From assembly GCF_900187505.1 (NCBI RefSeq), contig NZ_FYDL01000006.1, positions 276,785 to 340,784 of the forward strand: a DNA stretch of 64,000 nt. The letters are read 5' to 3'. The stretch comes from Pseudomonas sp. Irchel s3h17. GTDB lineage: Bacteria > Pseudomonadota > Gammaproteobacteria > Pseudomonadales > Pseudomonadaceae. Shown piece after piece: positions 1 through 10,024 of the stretch. The notes beneath the pieces were generated by a model. It searched no databases. It saw nothing but the letters and a program-made list of their open reading frames with translations, and was not told where the DNA came from. Each line of letters starts with the position of its first letter. Position 1 is the stretch's first letter. The position numbers and the translations under genes are program-made.

Positions 1-254
1 ACGCGCTCAGGCACACCAGGCGGTGTTCGCCGGAATCACCGGTGATGGTCCAGCTTTGCAAGGTGGCATCGAATACCGCCGCCTGCACCTGGGCCAGGTT
101 GAACACCCAACGCTTGGCCGCGCGGCCGTCCATGCATTCGATGTGCAACTGGTCGTCCTCGTCCAGCGAGAAGTCAAAGGCGTGCAGGCCATCGATTTCC
201 AGCATGTCACAGGTTTCGAGGGCGTTGAGCAAGGTCTCGGTAGCAGCAGTCATC
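1..254 (-). CDS. DUF5629 family protein (3' end cut by window)
   Basis: An open frame runs from an ATG at 254 leftward off the window edge, so the C-terminus is missing. It begins MTAATETLLNALETCDMLEI and continues with an acidic stretch (DFSLDEDDQ) and a beta-rich part (WTITGDSGEHRLVCLSA). I recognise this as the small cytoplasmic DUF5629 family of Pseudomonas, whose function is not known. It is transcribed away from the large toxin-like gene, with about 160 bp between the two start codons. Overlapping frames in the same interval code for low-complexity shadow proteins and were not used. Confidence 0.7.
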
Positions 255-416
255 ACAATCCATCATCAGTGGCAAAGACGCTGATGATAGGCCAATCCCC
301 CGCGTCTTTCCCCTCTTGCATGCGTCAGCGGTAACGGACTACCGCACTTGCCCCGGACAGCCTTGCGATCCTTTGGGACGAAATCACACCTCCCACACCA
401 CAGAACGGAATCTGAT

Positions 417-3400
417 ATGCCGATCATTCCATCGACACCTGAGCCGGGCACCCGCCAGGCACTCACCCTGTTCCCCAACCGCGGCAACGTCCTTGCCCAC
501 GCCGTTGCCCGCCAGTTTGCCAGCCGACCGACCTTGCGCCAGGTGGTCGCGCAGGTCTTGCACGAGCGCATCCTGAAGCAGTACCCGCCCCTGTCCCTGG
601 ACCTGAGCGAGGCCAAACTCGCCACGCCCAATCAACACGGTGGCTGGGACCTCAAGCTATTGACGGATGTCGCCCTCGATTACCTGGCCAACGACACACC
701 ACTGAACTTTACCGTTAGCGTCGATGAGCGCCGTTGCTTCCTGACCCAGCAGGTGCCCAGGCGCCTGACCTATGAGGCCAATGGCAGCAAAGAGCCGGAC
801 ATGGCGCTTATCGAGCGCGTGGTGGCGGACCTGGCCGGCACCCTGAGCATCGAGTACCAGGACGCACTCACGGTCTACTGGAATCTGCCAGGCGACACCG
901 GCGTCAGCCGCTGGCAATGGCTGGGCGACCTGCTGGCCAGCAACCTGAGCAACGCTGCGAGTCTACTGGCGCCACAGCACCGGCCATCGCGGAGGGTCCT
1001 TGATGCGTTGACTCGCCACCCGGATCGTCGCGACCGCGAGGCGCTGCCTCATCCTGACGGCTTCGTGCATGCCTACTGCCTTGAAACCAGTGTAATCCGT
1101 GACGGTGCGACCATCCGCCTGCTGGCTCCCGACCTGCTCGTGGTACAGGCCAACCACATCCTGCTGTGCAAGGTCTCGGGCAGTATCGAGTCTTATCCGT
1201 CCATGGAAGCGTTCACCCAGGACTGGGGCGCGCACCTCGCACGCCAGGTACGGGCGGACCGCATCATCGTCAAACGTTACGAACCCGACGGCAATATTTT
1301 CGATACCCAGGCCGCGTTACTGCTCAATCACCAACTGGACGAACTCGACGCCATCCGCTTGCCGGCCAGCCAGGGCGAGCCGGCGTTGCAAAGGCTGTTC
1401 ACGGCCGCCACCAACCCGGCCCCCTACTTTATCGACGCCCCGGTGCCCGATCAGCAACACCGTGCCAAGATCGAATCGACACTGCCGCAATGGCTGCTCC
1501 ATGCCAGTCCCCGCGACCGCTTTGCCTATCGCCTGGAGACGGTGGAGTTGGCGCGTCTGCAGCGGACAACGGCGGGCGCCTCGTTTCTCGACGGCATCGA
1601 GAGCTTGCAGGCCTTCACCACCCGCACCTTGCGCGAGCTCATGCGCCAGGACCACCCCGACGCCACCTGCGAGCCGGACGATCTGGAATTGACCTTCCAC
1701 GTGCCAGTCGGCGACCTGGGTAGCGGCTATCTCGTCCCGGTGTCCATGAGCCTGACCGAGTTGGCTATCAAGAACCTCGCCAGCGCGCCCCACGGTCGCC
1801 TGAGCGTTCGCGACAAGACTGGAAAACCCTTGCCCGGGTGGCTGACCGCTGACTACCTTCTGGGTGAAAAGGGCCTGTTCAGCAGCACCGTAGGCCTGAT
1901 TGGCCGAGCCAACATCGGCGAACGCTATCCGCAGAAAATCAACGAGCTGTTGCTCGCCAATAACGCCGAGTCGCAACGACGCGAAGCCTTGTTCGGCGAG
2001 GAGCTGAAGGTACGCCTGCCCCTGCAGGCCCTGGAACACAGTATCCGTGCGCAACAGGGCTTTACGTTCCAGGGTTACCGCCACCTCAAGGCCTTGATGC
2101 ACACCCGTGCCGCCGACCGCGTGGTTGACGATCAGGACATCGTGATTCGTCCTCTGGCGTTCACCCGCCAGCCCGGCGCGCCGGCAGATACCGTCAACAA
2201 CATGTTCATCGTCGAACCGCGCGATACCGGGATCGGCCCGCATATTCTCTATCGACCGCTGTATCAGGATGGCTTGCGCCAGTTCCCGACACGTGCCGCG
2301 CTGCTACAGGCGATCACCCTACCTGGAGCGCTACAGGACAGCGTCCTCAGCTGGTTGCCAGACAAAGCCCGGCCGGTCTACAGCCACAATGGCTTTGCCA
2401 GCCCGCATATCCTGCGCTTCGGCCAGGGCGACGACACCGTTGTGTGGACGGCTCCCGCCCCCGCACAATTGGCGGGGGACAACAACGGCAGCGAGGTTCC
2501 GGACTCTCTGACGCAGTGGCTGGCCAGCGGCCGGTTGACCCAGTACCTGTACGGCAGCAATGCCCGGACCCTGGTGGATCTGGCCGACCGGGAGTCGGTG
2601 TCCAATGCCGAAAGCCGCTGGGCGATCCTGATGGAGGGTGGCTGGCTGTTGTTCAATGCCGTGCTCATGCCCCTGCTGCGCGGGCCCGCCATGGTGGTCG
2701 GCTGGATGCTGCAGTTGACCCTGAGCCTCAAACAGGACATTGCCGGGCTGGACAGTGATGACTCAACCACTCGAGAGCTGGCCTGGGTCGATCTGCTGCT
2801 CAACATCGGGCTGATGGTGTTGCACAGCGCGTCACGGGAACATCCGGCCATTGAACCCGCAACACTTGAGCCCGTTGCTGAACTGCCGCTGGTCCTGGCC
2901 TCGTTGCGTCGACCGGCAACCGATACCGAGGCTCGGCCAACGGCAACCATCGAACAGGGATCGGTCGGCCTACCTTCAGAGCCTCCCGCCGGCGACCACA
3001 CCCTGGTCGACTTTATCCAGTCAAACGCCCGAGACGCGTCCAGCCGTCGACTGCTCGACGCCCTGCAAGCGCTCAGTGTCGCTTGGCCGGTGCCACCCCC
3101 CACCCCCGTGGAAATCGGTCTCTTCAAAGGCCTGTATCGCATTGACAACCGCTGGCACGCCGCGGTGGCCGGGTTACTGTTCCGTGTCAGCATCGTTCCC
3201 GGGTTTGCCGAGGTGTTCATCATCCATCCGGAAAAACCCTTGCACCCGGGATTCAAGCTCAGGACCGATGGGCAGGGCCATTGGACCCTGGACCAGGGAC
3301 TGAAACTGCAAGGAGGTGGACGGGACCAGCGCAAATCAGCCAAAGAGCTGGCGATAGCGAACAAACGTACGCTGGCATTGGCTGAACTCAACCGGATCGA

Positions 3401-5309
3401 AGACGCGCTGAACGCCCAAGTCGATCAGGCCAACCCGTTGCTCAGGGAGGTGGCGGTCGCCAGTCTGGTGAGCACACGCGTACGCAATCAGCTGAAAGAC
3501 CTGCTAAGCAACCTGGGCAATGCACCTGACGACGAGGCCCTGATCGCCGAGCACGCGGCCAAAATGGTCCAGGGCGCCAGGGCCAGGCTGAATCTCCAGG
3601 TGGTCCTGGAAAAATCCCGGGCCGTTGTCGATCGGGTGATCGAAATACGTCGCGACCTGATAAAAGCCTACCCGCAGATGAAGGAAGCCGATGGCAAGTT
3701 TGATGCCGAGACCAAATCCATCGCGCAATACCTGCAGATCCTGGCCGCCTACGAGGTTCGAGCCCTTGAGCAGGCAAGCGTCTACGTGGCGTCCTTTACT
3801 TCCGAACGGGGTCAACCGCTGGCAGACATGTATGAAGCGATCCACGACGAAGCGTCGGCCAGGGTTGTCCATGAACTCGTGGAGACCAACTTCGCCGCCG
3901 CCGAACACTATGCGCAGGCCGTCATGGCCTTCGAAGCCGCGCTGGAAGAAATGACCCAGCACTGCAAGACCGGCCCGGCACAGCGCGTCAAATTCCTCGA
4001 TGCAAACCCCAAGCGTAAAAACTACACACGACTCAGTACGACCCTGGAGACACTCGATGCTCTCGTCGAACTGAGCCTCGAACCCATCCCCCAGGCGACC
4101 ACACCGCAGGAGGAGTACTTCCTGACACTCCACGTAAACCGCAAGACCTCGTTGTATGCCATGAAGGACTCCCACCTGGAGTTGCTCAGCAGCGAAGGGT
4201 TCAGCGTCTCGGAGCGCAAGGAGGTGCTGGCTAACCTGATCGAGCATTACAACCAGTACATTCAGACCAGCCGCGCACTGGTGGAGCTGGATTCCAACAG
4301 AGTCCACCCACGCTACATGCCTTTGTTGATCGAACGCCTGGATTGGGTGCGCAGCAGCGCCGAGGCCGAATTGGCGGCGGTCTTGCGCGAAGACGAGCAC
4401 CTGACCCCGCCCGCAACTGTCGTCACTTCCCCGCCCACCGCACCCCGCTCCAGACGCGTCTTCAAATCCCGGGACAAGGGCGCCCTGGTGGGCGACCTGC
4501 TGCCTCCGGAGGCTGGGAGCACGTTCCCGACCATCGTCACCCGAAACCCCATCACCGAGGAGATCAGCGCGCGCTTCATGGAGCATCCCGACGAAGGCTG
4601 GGTGGAAATCGTCGAGGCAAAACCAACGCCACCGGCACCAAAGCCTCAAGCACGAGCCCTGGCGACCCTGCGCGCGGAAGGCAACCGGCTGATCGATGAA
4701 GTCCCCGCCATCGAGAAATCCATCGAGTTCCAGAAAAGGAAACTCGTCGATCCACAACGACGCGATGAACTCAATCCCCGTGACTGGAACGACATGCTCA
4801 GCCAACAGGCACAGCGGATCGAAGCGGTGGCCAGCGAAATCGAAAGCAACCACGGGGACAAACATGGCGCGATGCAGAGCGTTCAGCGCTTGCGCCAGGA
4901 AGCCCTCGACATCAGGAGCAAAGCCCAACGACATTGCAGCGACGGCTACAAGGCCCAACGCCCCCGCGCAGAAAATATCGACTACCTGCGAGCCCACGGC
5001 GCGGTGGATATCGGCCTGGTCCACGGCCCGCAACCCACTGCCGCACAGGACTACGTCACGGAGTTCGCCATACGCGAGAAGAACTCGCTCACGGTGTTGT
5101 GGTACGCCCACTTCCACTACAGCAGCACCACCAGCGCACCCGAAGCCTACACAGCCGCACACCTCAAACGTCCAGAGCATCGGTTTATAACGTTCAAGGA
5201 CCTGCTGGCCCAGGCTGGAACGGACAACCGGAAAATCGTCAGGGACCTCTACAGCCCGATCTCCCCACCCCTGGATCGGCGACTGTTCCTGGACCTGCTG
5301 CCGGTCTGA
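417..5309 (+). CDS. Giant dermonecrotic-toxin-like protein (DUF6543 type)
   Basis: A 1630-residue protein. The frame stays open upstream to an ATG at 348, but I chose the ATG at 417 (MPIIPSTPEP), which matches how such proteins usually begin. The N-terminal half, including a stretch near residues 280-310 (VRADRIIVKRYEPDGNIFDT), resembles the DUF6543 'dermonecrotic toxin' domain common in Pseudomonas and related to N-terminal parts of large insect-active toxins. Two hydrophobic stretches lie near residues 740-775 and 790-807 and could be membrane-inserting helices. A Lys/Glu-rich, probably helical part follows, then the C-terminal motif LYSPISPPLDRRLFLDLLP that I associate with this family. 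There is no signal peptide. Export route and target are unknown, and no immunity or chaperone gene is adjacent. Recognition is from memory. Confidence 0.72.
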   Translation: MPIIPSTPEPGTRQALTLFPNRGNVLAHAVARQFASRPTLRQVVAQVLHERILKQYPPLSLDLSEAKLATPNQHGGWDLKLLTDVALDYLANDTPLNFTVSVDERRCFLTQQVPRRLTYEANGSKEPDMALIERVVADLAGTLSIEYQDALTVYWNLPGDTGVSRWQWLGDLLASNLSNAASLLAPQHRPSRRVLDALTRHPDRRDREALPHPDGFVHAYCLETSVIRDGATIRLLAPDLLVVQANHILLCKVSGSIESYPSMEAFTQDWGAHLARQVRADRIIVKRYEPDGNIFDTQAALLLNHQLDELDAIRLPASQGEPALQRLFTAATNPAPYFIDAPVPDQQHRAKIESTLPQWLLHASPRDRFAYRLETVELARLQRTTAGASFLDGIESLQAFTTRTLRELMRQDHPDATCEPDDLELTFHVPVGDLGSGYLVPVSMSLTELAIKNLASAPHGRLSVRDKTGKPLPGWLTADYLLGEKGLFSSTVGLIGRANIGERYPQKINELLLANNAESQRREALFGEELKVRLPLQALEHSIRAQQGFTFQGYRHLKALMHTRAADRVVDDQDIVIRPLAFTRQPGAPADTVNNMFIVEPRDTGIGPHILYRPLYQDGLRQFPTRAALLQAITLPGALQDSVLSWLPDKARPVYSHNGFASPHILRFGQGDDTVVWTAPAPAQLAGDNNGSEVPDSLTQWLASGRLTQYLYGSNARTLVDLADRESVSNAESRWAILMEGGWLLFNAVLMPLLRGPAMVVGWMLQLTLSLKQDIAGLDSDDSTTRELAWVDLLLNIGLMVLHSASREHPAIEPATLEPVAELPLVLASLRRPATDTEARPTATIEQGSVGLPSEPPAGDHTLVDFIQSNARDASSRRLLDALQALSVAWPVPPPTPVEIGLFKGLYRIDNRWHAAVAGLLFRVSIVPGFAEVFIIHPEKPLHPGFKLRTDGQGHWTLDQGLKLQGGGRDQRKSAKELAIANKRTLALAELNRIEDALNAQVDQANPLLREVAVASLVSTRVRNQLKDLLSNLGNAPDDEALIAEHAAKMVQGARARLNLQVVLEKSRAVVDRVIEIRRDLIKAYPQMKEADGKFDAETKSIAQYLQILAAYEVRALEQASVYVASFTSERGQPLADMYEAIHDEASARVVHELVETNFAAAEHYAQAVMAFEAALEEMTQHCKTGPAQRVKFLDANPKRKNYTRLSTTLETLDALVELSLEPIPQATTPQEEYFLTLHVNRKTSLYAMKDSHLELLSSEGFSVSERKEVLANLIEHYNQYIQTSRALVELDSNRVHPRYMPLLIERLDWVRSSAEAELAAVLREDEHLTPPATVVTSPPTAPRSRRVFKSRDKGALVGDLLPPEAGSTFPTIVTRNPITEEISARFMEHPDEGWVEIVEAKPTPPAPKPQARALATLRAEGNRLIDEVPAIEKSIEFQKRKLVDPQRRDELNPRDWNDMLSQQAQRIEAVASEIESNHGDKHGAMQSVQRLRQEALDIRSKAQRHCSDGYKAQRPRAENIDYLRAHGAVDIGLVHGPQPTAAQDYVTEFAIREKNSLTVLWYAHFHYSSTTSAPEAYTAAHLKRPEHRFITFKDLLAQAGTDNRKIVRDLYSPISPPLDRRLFLDLLPV

Positions 5310-5392
5310 GACCCAACAACCTTGATCAACGCGTGATCGGCAACCACCTGGAGGAGCGCGGACCCGCACGGTGGGTACCCTGGACCACAAAG

Positions 5393-5424
5393 CAGAAGAC
5401 CGCAGCCTTGGCTGCGGTCTTCTG
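5393..5424. terminator. Bidirectional terminator between convergent genes
   Basis: A perfect 14-bp inverted repeat (arms 5393-5406 and 5411-5424, loop CTTG) lies between the convergent toxin-like gene and the RND exporter gene. It has no long T-tract, but the position and the strength of the stem suit a terminator shared by both strands. Confidence 0.75.
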
Positions 5425-5442
5425 TGTCCTTGGAGCGCTGGA

Positions 5443-7818
5443 TCAGTGAGCGAACAGCGAGTTGCCCTTCTGCCCGGCCAGTTTCTCCGGCTTGATCAGG
5501 AAACGCGCCAGCGCTGGCAGCAGCCACAGTGCGCCGAACATGTTCCACAGCAGCATGAAGGTCAGCATCAGGCCCATGTCGGCCTGGAACTTGATCGCCG
5601 AGAAGATCCAGGTGCACACGCCGATGGCCAGGCACAGGCCGGTGAACAGCACCGCTTTACCCGTGGACTTGAGGGTCTGGTAGTAGGCCTCTTGCAGCGG
5701 CAGGCCAGCACGCAGGAAGCTTTCCAGGCGGCTGTAGATGTAGATGCCGTAGTCCACGCCAATCCCCACCCCGAGCGCCACCACCGGCAAGGTCGCGACT
5801 TTCACGCCGATGCCCATGAAGGCCATCAGGGCGTTGCCCAGCACCGAGGTCAGGACCAGCGGCAACACAATGCACAAGGTCGCGGCCCAGGAGCGGAAGG
5901 TGATCATGCACATGGTGGCCACGCAGATGTACACCAGGATCAGGATGGTCAGTTCCGATTCCTTGATCACTTCGTTGGTGGCCGCTTCGATCCCGGCGTT
6001 ACCCGCCGCGAGGATGAACTCCAGGCCGTCCTTGTTGTTTTCCTGGGCGAACTCCTGCACCGCATGCACCGCACGGTCGAGGGTCTCGGCCTTGTGATCG
6101 TTGAGGAACACCAGCACCGGCGCCAGCGAGCAACTGTTGTTGTACAGGCCATCGGCCCGGGCAATGGAGTTGTTCAGCACATCAGGGTTGCGCGACAGGG
6201 TTTCCCATTTCAGGTTGCCCTCGTTCATGCCCTTGATCATCTGCTTGGACACCGTGACCAGCGAGATCGCCGACTGCACGCCCTCGGTGTTCTGCATCTT
6301 CCACATCAGCTCGTCGATCGGCGCCATGGCTTCGTAGCGCGAGCAGCCTTCGGACTTGGTCTTGACCATCACCACCAGCACATCGGAGCTGGTGGAGTAG
6401 TTGCTGATGATGAAGTTGTTGTCCTGGTTGTAGCGCGAGTCCGGACGCAGCTCCGGCGCCCCCTGGTCGAGGTCACCGATCTTCAGGTTCTTGCTGTACC
6501 AGAGGCCGCCACCAAAGGCGACCAGCGCGATGAGGATCGAGACCGGCGCGACTTTCGAGCTGGCAAAATTCGACAGCAGGCGCCAGAACGGGTGTTCACG
6601 GGTCGCGTCTTTTTTGCTGCGCTCGATCGCGCGCTTGCTGATGCCGACATAGGAAATCGCCACGGGCAGCAGGATCAGGTTGGTGAACACGATCACGGCC
6701 ACGCCGATGGACGCGCCAATGGCCAGTTCGCGGATCACCCCGATGTCGATGATCAGCAACGTGATGAAACCCACCGCGTCCGCCAGGATCGCGATCATGC
6801 CCGGCAGGAACAACTGACGGAATGTGCGTCGGGCAGCCGTCAGGGCGTTGTCCGCCTCGCTGGACTGCAGGGCGATACCGTTGATCTTCTGCACGCCGTG
6901 GGAAATGCCGATGGCGAAAATCAGGAACGGCACCAGCATCGAATACGGGTCCAGGCCGAAGCCGAATGCGTGCATCAGGCCCAGTTGCCAGATCACCGCC
7001 ACCAGGGTCGTACTCAACACCGCCACCGTACTGCGCAGGCAGTTGGTGAACCACAGCAGCAGGATCAGGGTGATGACGAAGGCCACACCGAAGAACATCA
7101 CCACCATGATCAGGCCATCGATCAGGTCACCGACTTTCTTGGCGAATCCGACGATGTGGATCTGGACGTTGGGGTTCTGTTGTTCGAACTTGTTGCGGAT
7201 CTTGTCTTCAAGCTCGTGGGAGAATTTCTGGTAGTCCAGGGCCAGCAGCTTGCCCTGGTCTTCCGGGTCCGGGTAGGACTCCAGCAACGGAATGTCGATG
7301 ATGCTCGACTTGAAGTCGTTGGACACCAGGCGCCCGACCTGGCCGGACTTGAGCACGTTGTTGCGCAACAGGTCGAGGCTGTCGGCCGAGCCGTTGTAGC
7401 TCTGGGGGATCACTTCGCCGCCGGCAAAGCCTTCCTCGGTCACTTCGGTCCAGCGTACGCTCGGGCTCCACAGCGACTTGAGGCCCGAACGGTCGACCCC
7501 GGAAATGTAGAACACCTCGTCGTGGATCTGACGCAGGGTCTCCATGTATTCCTTGGAGAAGATGTCACCGTTGGTGGCCTCCACGGAAATACGCACCGTG
7601 TTGCCCAGGTTCGCCAGGTCGTTGCGGTGTTCCATCATCTTTTCAATGAAGGGGTGCTGCAGCGGGATCATTTTCTCGAAGCTGGTGGACGGTCGGATCA
7701 GCGTCGCCTGCCAGAACAGGAAGATACTCACCGCCAGGCAGATGAAGATCACGGCCGGGCGATTGTTGAAAATCAGGCGCTCGAGAAACGTCGCCTTGTC
7801 TTGATGATGACTGCTCAT
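5443..7818 (-). CDS. RND/MMPL-superfamily exporter
   Basis: A 791-aa inner-membrane protein of the RND superfamily, MMPL-like branch (a single polypeptide of about 800 aa, shorter than drug-efflux RND pumps). One N-terminal helix (about residues 22-40) is followed by a periplasmic loop, a block of helices (about 235-440), a second loop, and a second helix block (about 615-770). The TM4-like segment with GISHGVQKINGI resembles predicted lipid or hydrophobic-compound exporters. The start is supported by AGGCGAGGA upstream of the ATG at 7818. It lies 32 nt downstream of a YCF48 protein gene and is probably cotranscribed with it. In other Pseudomonas this pair often travels with DUF1302 and DUF1329 genes, which are absent here. 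Substrate unknown. Confidence 0.85.
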   Translation of the reverse strand: MSSHHQDKATFLERLIFNNRPAVIFICLAVSIFLFWQATLIRPSTSFEKMIPLQHPFIEKMMEHRNDLANLGNTVRISVEATNGDIFSKEYMETLRQIHDEVFYISGVDRSGLKSLWSPSVRWTEVTEEGFAGGEVIPQSYNGSADSLDLLRNNVLKSGQVGRLVSNDFKSSIIDIPLLESYPDPEDQGKLLALDYQKFSHELEDKIRNKFEQQNPNVQIHIVGFAKKVGDLIDGLIMVVMFFGVAFVITLILLLWFTNCLRSTVAVLSTTLVAVIWQLGLMHAFGFGLDPYSMLVPFLIFAIGISHGVQKINGIALQSSEADNALTAARRTFRQLFLPGMIAILADAVGFITLLIIDIGVIRELAIGASIGVAVIVFTNLILLPVAISYVGISKRAIERSKKDATREHPFWRLLSNFASSKVAPVSILIALVAFGGGLWYSKNLKIGDLDQGAPELRPDSRYNQDNNFIISNYSTSSDVLVVMVKTKSEGCSRYEAMAPIDELMWKMQNTEGVQSAISLVTVSKQMIKGMNEGNLKWETLSRNPDVLNNSIARADGLYNNSCSLAPVLVFLNDHKAETLDRAVHAVQEFAQENNKDGLEFILAAGNAGIEAATNEVIKESELTILILVYICVATMCMITFRSWAATLCIVLPLVLTSVLGNALMAFMGIGVKVATLPVVALGVGIGVDYGIYIYSRLESFLRAGLPLQEAYYQTLKSTGKAVLFTGLCLAIGVCTWIFSAIKFQADMGLMLTFMLLWNMFGALWLLPALARFLIKPEKLAGQKGNSLFAH

Positions 7819-7850
7819 GGAAATCCTCGCCTTCTTGTTATTTGCCCGGC

Positions 7851-8903
7851 TTACTGGCTCAGCTCGGCGCCATTTGGCGAAGTGACGCGAACGCCGCCCT
7901 GTCCTGCCAGAATCAGATTGCCGTTGCCCGCCGCGGTGACGGCCGAAACGGAAATGCGATCCGGTCGGTTGAACACGCTGAAGGTCTGTCCGTCGTCGCT
8001 GCTGCGCACCACGCTGCCGCCGTTCCCGACGATCACGATGGAGCCGTCATCGAGCAGGGTGGCGCCCGACAGCCCGAACTCCAGCGCACCGCGAGCAGCC
8101 TTGAGTTCAACCGGCTCCCAGGTCGTGCCGAAATCGGTGGACCGGAACAGGTTGCCGCGCAGGCCGTAAGCCAGCAGCGTCGACGGTTGGCGGGTGCCGA
8201 TCACACCAAAGAGCGAACCCTCGTATGGCCCTTCGACGCGCTCCCAGGTCTGCCCCCAGTCGGCGGAGCGGAACATGCTGCCCTGCTCGCCGACAATGAA
8301 CAGCCCGGAATCCTTGACCGCGGTGATGGCGTTGAGGTGGTACTGGTCTTCGTTATCGAGGCGGTCACTGGCGTCTTCCCAGTGCTTGCCGCCGTCGCTG
8401 GTTTCCAGCACTGCACCGTAGGCACCCACGGCAAAGCCGTTGTTGACGTCCTTGAACCAGACGTCGAGCAACGGCGCTTCGCGTTTCAAATCTTCGAATT
8501 GCTTGGTCCAGGTGGTGCCGCCGTCTTCACTGGCGAGGATCTGCGCATCGTGCCCCACGGCCCAGCCGTGCTGGTCATCGACGAAGAACACCGAGGTCAA
8601 CAGCTGGCGCGTCGGCACCTTGGCCTGGGTCCAGGTGACACCCTGGTCATCGGAATAAAGAATGTGTCCGCGATCACCGACCGCGATCAGGCGTTTGCCG
8701 GCGTGCACGACATCCAGCATCAAGCCCTTGGCGGACTTGCCGGACTCGATCGAATAGACCGTGTCGACCGCTGGCGTGGCAACCGCCAGCACAGGCGCCG
8801 ACAACACGGCCGTACCCAACAGCGAGAGCGCTGTAGCCAGCAACGCGAATCTGCGTAATACCGGCGGGCGGCCAATACCCACACCCATGACAGGCTCACT
8901 CAT
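7851..8903 (-). CDS. YCF48-like beta-propeller protein, exported
   Basis: A 350-aa protein with an N-terminal signal segment (about residues 18-42, ending near VLAVATPA) followed by repeated BNR/YCF48-type blades: GVTW, DGGTTW, DGGKHW, WGQTW and DGQTF motifs spaced 40-45 residues. The family includes the photosystem II assembly factor YCF48; in Pseudomonas it is probably a periplasmic partner of the neighbouring RND exporter (inference from gene pairing). I chose the ATG at 8903 because GGGGGAAAGG lies just upstream. An in-frame ATG at 8939 would add 12 residues. Confidence 0.82.
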   Translation of the reverse strand: MSEPVMGVGIGRPPVLRRFALLATALSLLGTAVLSAPVLAVATPAVDTVYSIESGKSAKGLMLDVVHAGKRLIAVGDRGHILYSDDQGVTWTQAKVPTRQLLTSVFFVDDQHGWAVGHDAQILASEDGGTTWTKQFEDLKREAPLLDVWFKDVNNGFAVGAYGAVLETSDGGKHWEDASDRLDNEDQYHLNAITAVKDSGLFIVGEQGSMFRSADWGQTWERVEGPYEGSLFGVIGTRQPSTLLAYGLRGNLFRSTDFGTTWEPVELKAARGALEFGLSGATLLDDGSIVIVGNGGSVVRSSDDGQTFSVFNRPDRISVSAVTAAGNGNLILAGQGGVRVTSPNGAELSQ

Positions 8904-9129
8904 AGACCTTTCCCCCATTATTATTGTTAGGTCATTCAACCTTGCAGGGCGCCGTTCAGGGCGTGCGTCCGATGGCAGATTCGTCGCATAGTGCGCAAAC
9001 CTGCAATCTAGAGCCCCTTCGGAAGCTGGCCTATCCTATCCAGCTTTCGAAACGTCTGACAATCGACGCCACGTTATCTTTTGTTAACCTGAGGGCCAAG
9101 GGTAGGCGCTGAATGACAAGACATCCCAT

Positions 9130-9545
9130 GGCGTGATCAAAAACACACCCAGCAATTGCAGCACCACCACCACCACCACTCAACAGGCCGAGCGTTAGCT
9201 CGCCTGCCGCTCTTGATCTTGCTTTGGCTCTGGCTTTTGATCTTGATCCACCCGCCCCATCGGCAGGCCGAGCGCAGGCGTTCATCAGGGGAATGGCGCG
9301 CAGCGCCCCTCGACGCCGTCGAGGACATCGCATGGAGGTCGGCGCAGCCGACCGGAGGGCGATGCCCCCTGAGGAATGCCGGAGCCGAGGGAACCCCGAG
9401 CCTTGGCGAGGGGCCGGACGCTCGGGGCAAAGCGTTTTTTTGCTTACTTTTTTTAGGCGCTTGTAAAAAAAGTGAGTCGCCGTCGGGCGAAACCATAAGT
9501 CGCCGTAACCGCAGCAACGGATATGTACACCGCACCTGCAAGAAA
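9130..9545. repeat. Probable multi-copy Pseudomonas intergenic element
   Basis: This stretch has no convincing gene. It contains an ACC trinucleotide run (about 9161-9179, giving a spurious His tract), several short inverted repeats (for example GGTCGGCGCAGCCGACC near 9338-9354) and a T-rich segment near 9426-9470. I recall very similar sequence recurring between genes in P. fluorescens-group genomes, where it is sometimes mis-annotated as small hypothetical proteins. The frame open from 9156 to 9854 (232 codons) reads through this element and the REP sequences beyond it, and I treat it as non-coding. The rest of the 8904-10024 spacer holds the REP elements listed next. Confidence 0.5.
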
Positions 9546-9557
9546 ATGGTTGGCTGT

Positions 9558-9655
9558 CAGGCCGCCTTCGCGGGCAAGCCCGCTCCCACAGGCGTACCTA
9601 GGCAAGAGAATGGCCGGCTACCAGACCGCCGTCACGGGCAATCCCGCTCCAACGG
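9558..9655. repeat. Two REP-like sequences
   Basis: Two related stretches, GGCCGCCTTCGCGGGCAAGC at about 9558 and a degenerate copy with CACGGGCAATCCCGCTCC near 9633-9650, match the GCGGGCAAGCCCGCTCCCAC type of Pseudomonas REP. They lie head to tail in the spacer before the two-component genes. Confidence 0.7.
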
Positions 9656-9790
9656 GGTACAGGTCCAGCCGTCAATCCGTGCCAAGAACACGGGGCTAGC
9701 TGCCGTAGACTTTAGCCGTCGGCACCGCCTCACTCACCAGTTGCCGCACCGCACTCCCCACCTCCCCGACAGCCCAACACCGAACACCTT

Positions 9791-9922
9791 CGTGGCGAGG
9801 GAGCTTGCTCCCGCTGGGCCGCAAAGCGGCCCCGACAAGCCTGTTGCGGTCTGACAGAAAGAACGCGGTGGACGGCTTTGGGGCTGCTGCGCACCCCAGC
9901 GGGAGCAAGCTCCCTCGCCACG
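9791..9922. repeat. REPIN (GTGGCGAGGGAGCTTGCTCCC type)
   Basis: Two inverted REP units, CGTGGCGAGGGAGCTTGCTC at 9791 and its complement ending at 9922, flank a spacer with smaller hairpins (GGGCCGCAAAGCGGCCC). This is the classic REP doublet. No IS4-like terminal repeat flanks this copy. Confidence 0.85.
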
Positions 9923-10024
9923 GGGTTGTGTTCAACCTAACCTGTATGAAAGTTTTTTTAGAAACCTGCCAGGCATTTCTTGGCACACTGGCGCCCATGT
10001 TTCATTTTCTTTCAGGCAAACCCC

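Noticed and set aside
3504..5390. A 628-codon minus-strand frame
   Set aside because: It lies opposite the toxin-like gene, which has family motifs; the minus frame has none.
5371..8169. A 932-codon frame on the plus strand
   Set aside because: It is the antisense shadow of the RND exporter and YCF48 genes: rich in His, Gln, Asp and Val, as expected from reverse-strand GC-rich codons.
9156..9854. A 232-codon frame with a His6 run and hydrophobic segment
   Set aside because: It reads through an ACC repeat, REP sequences and hairpins, has no ribosome site, and its composition changes along the length like non-coding DNA.
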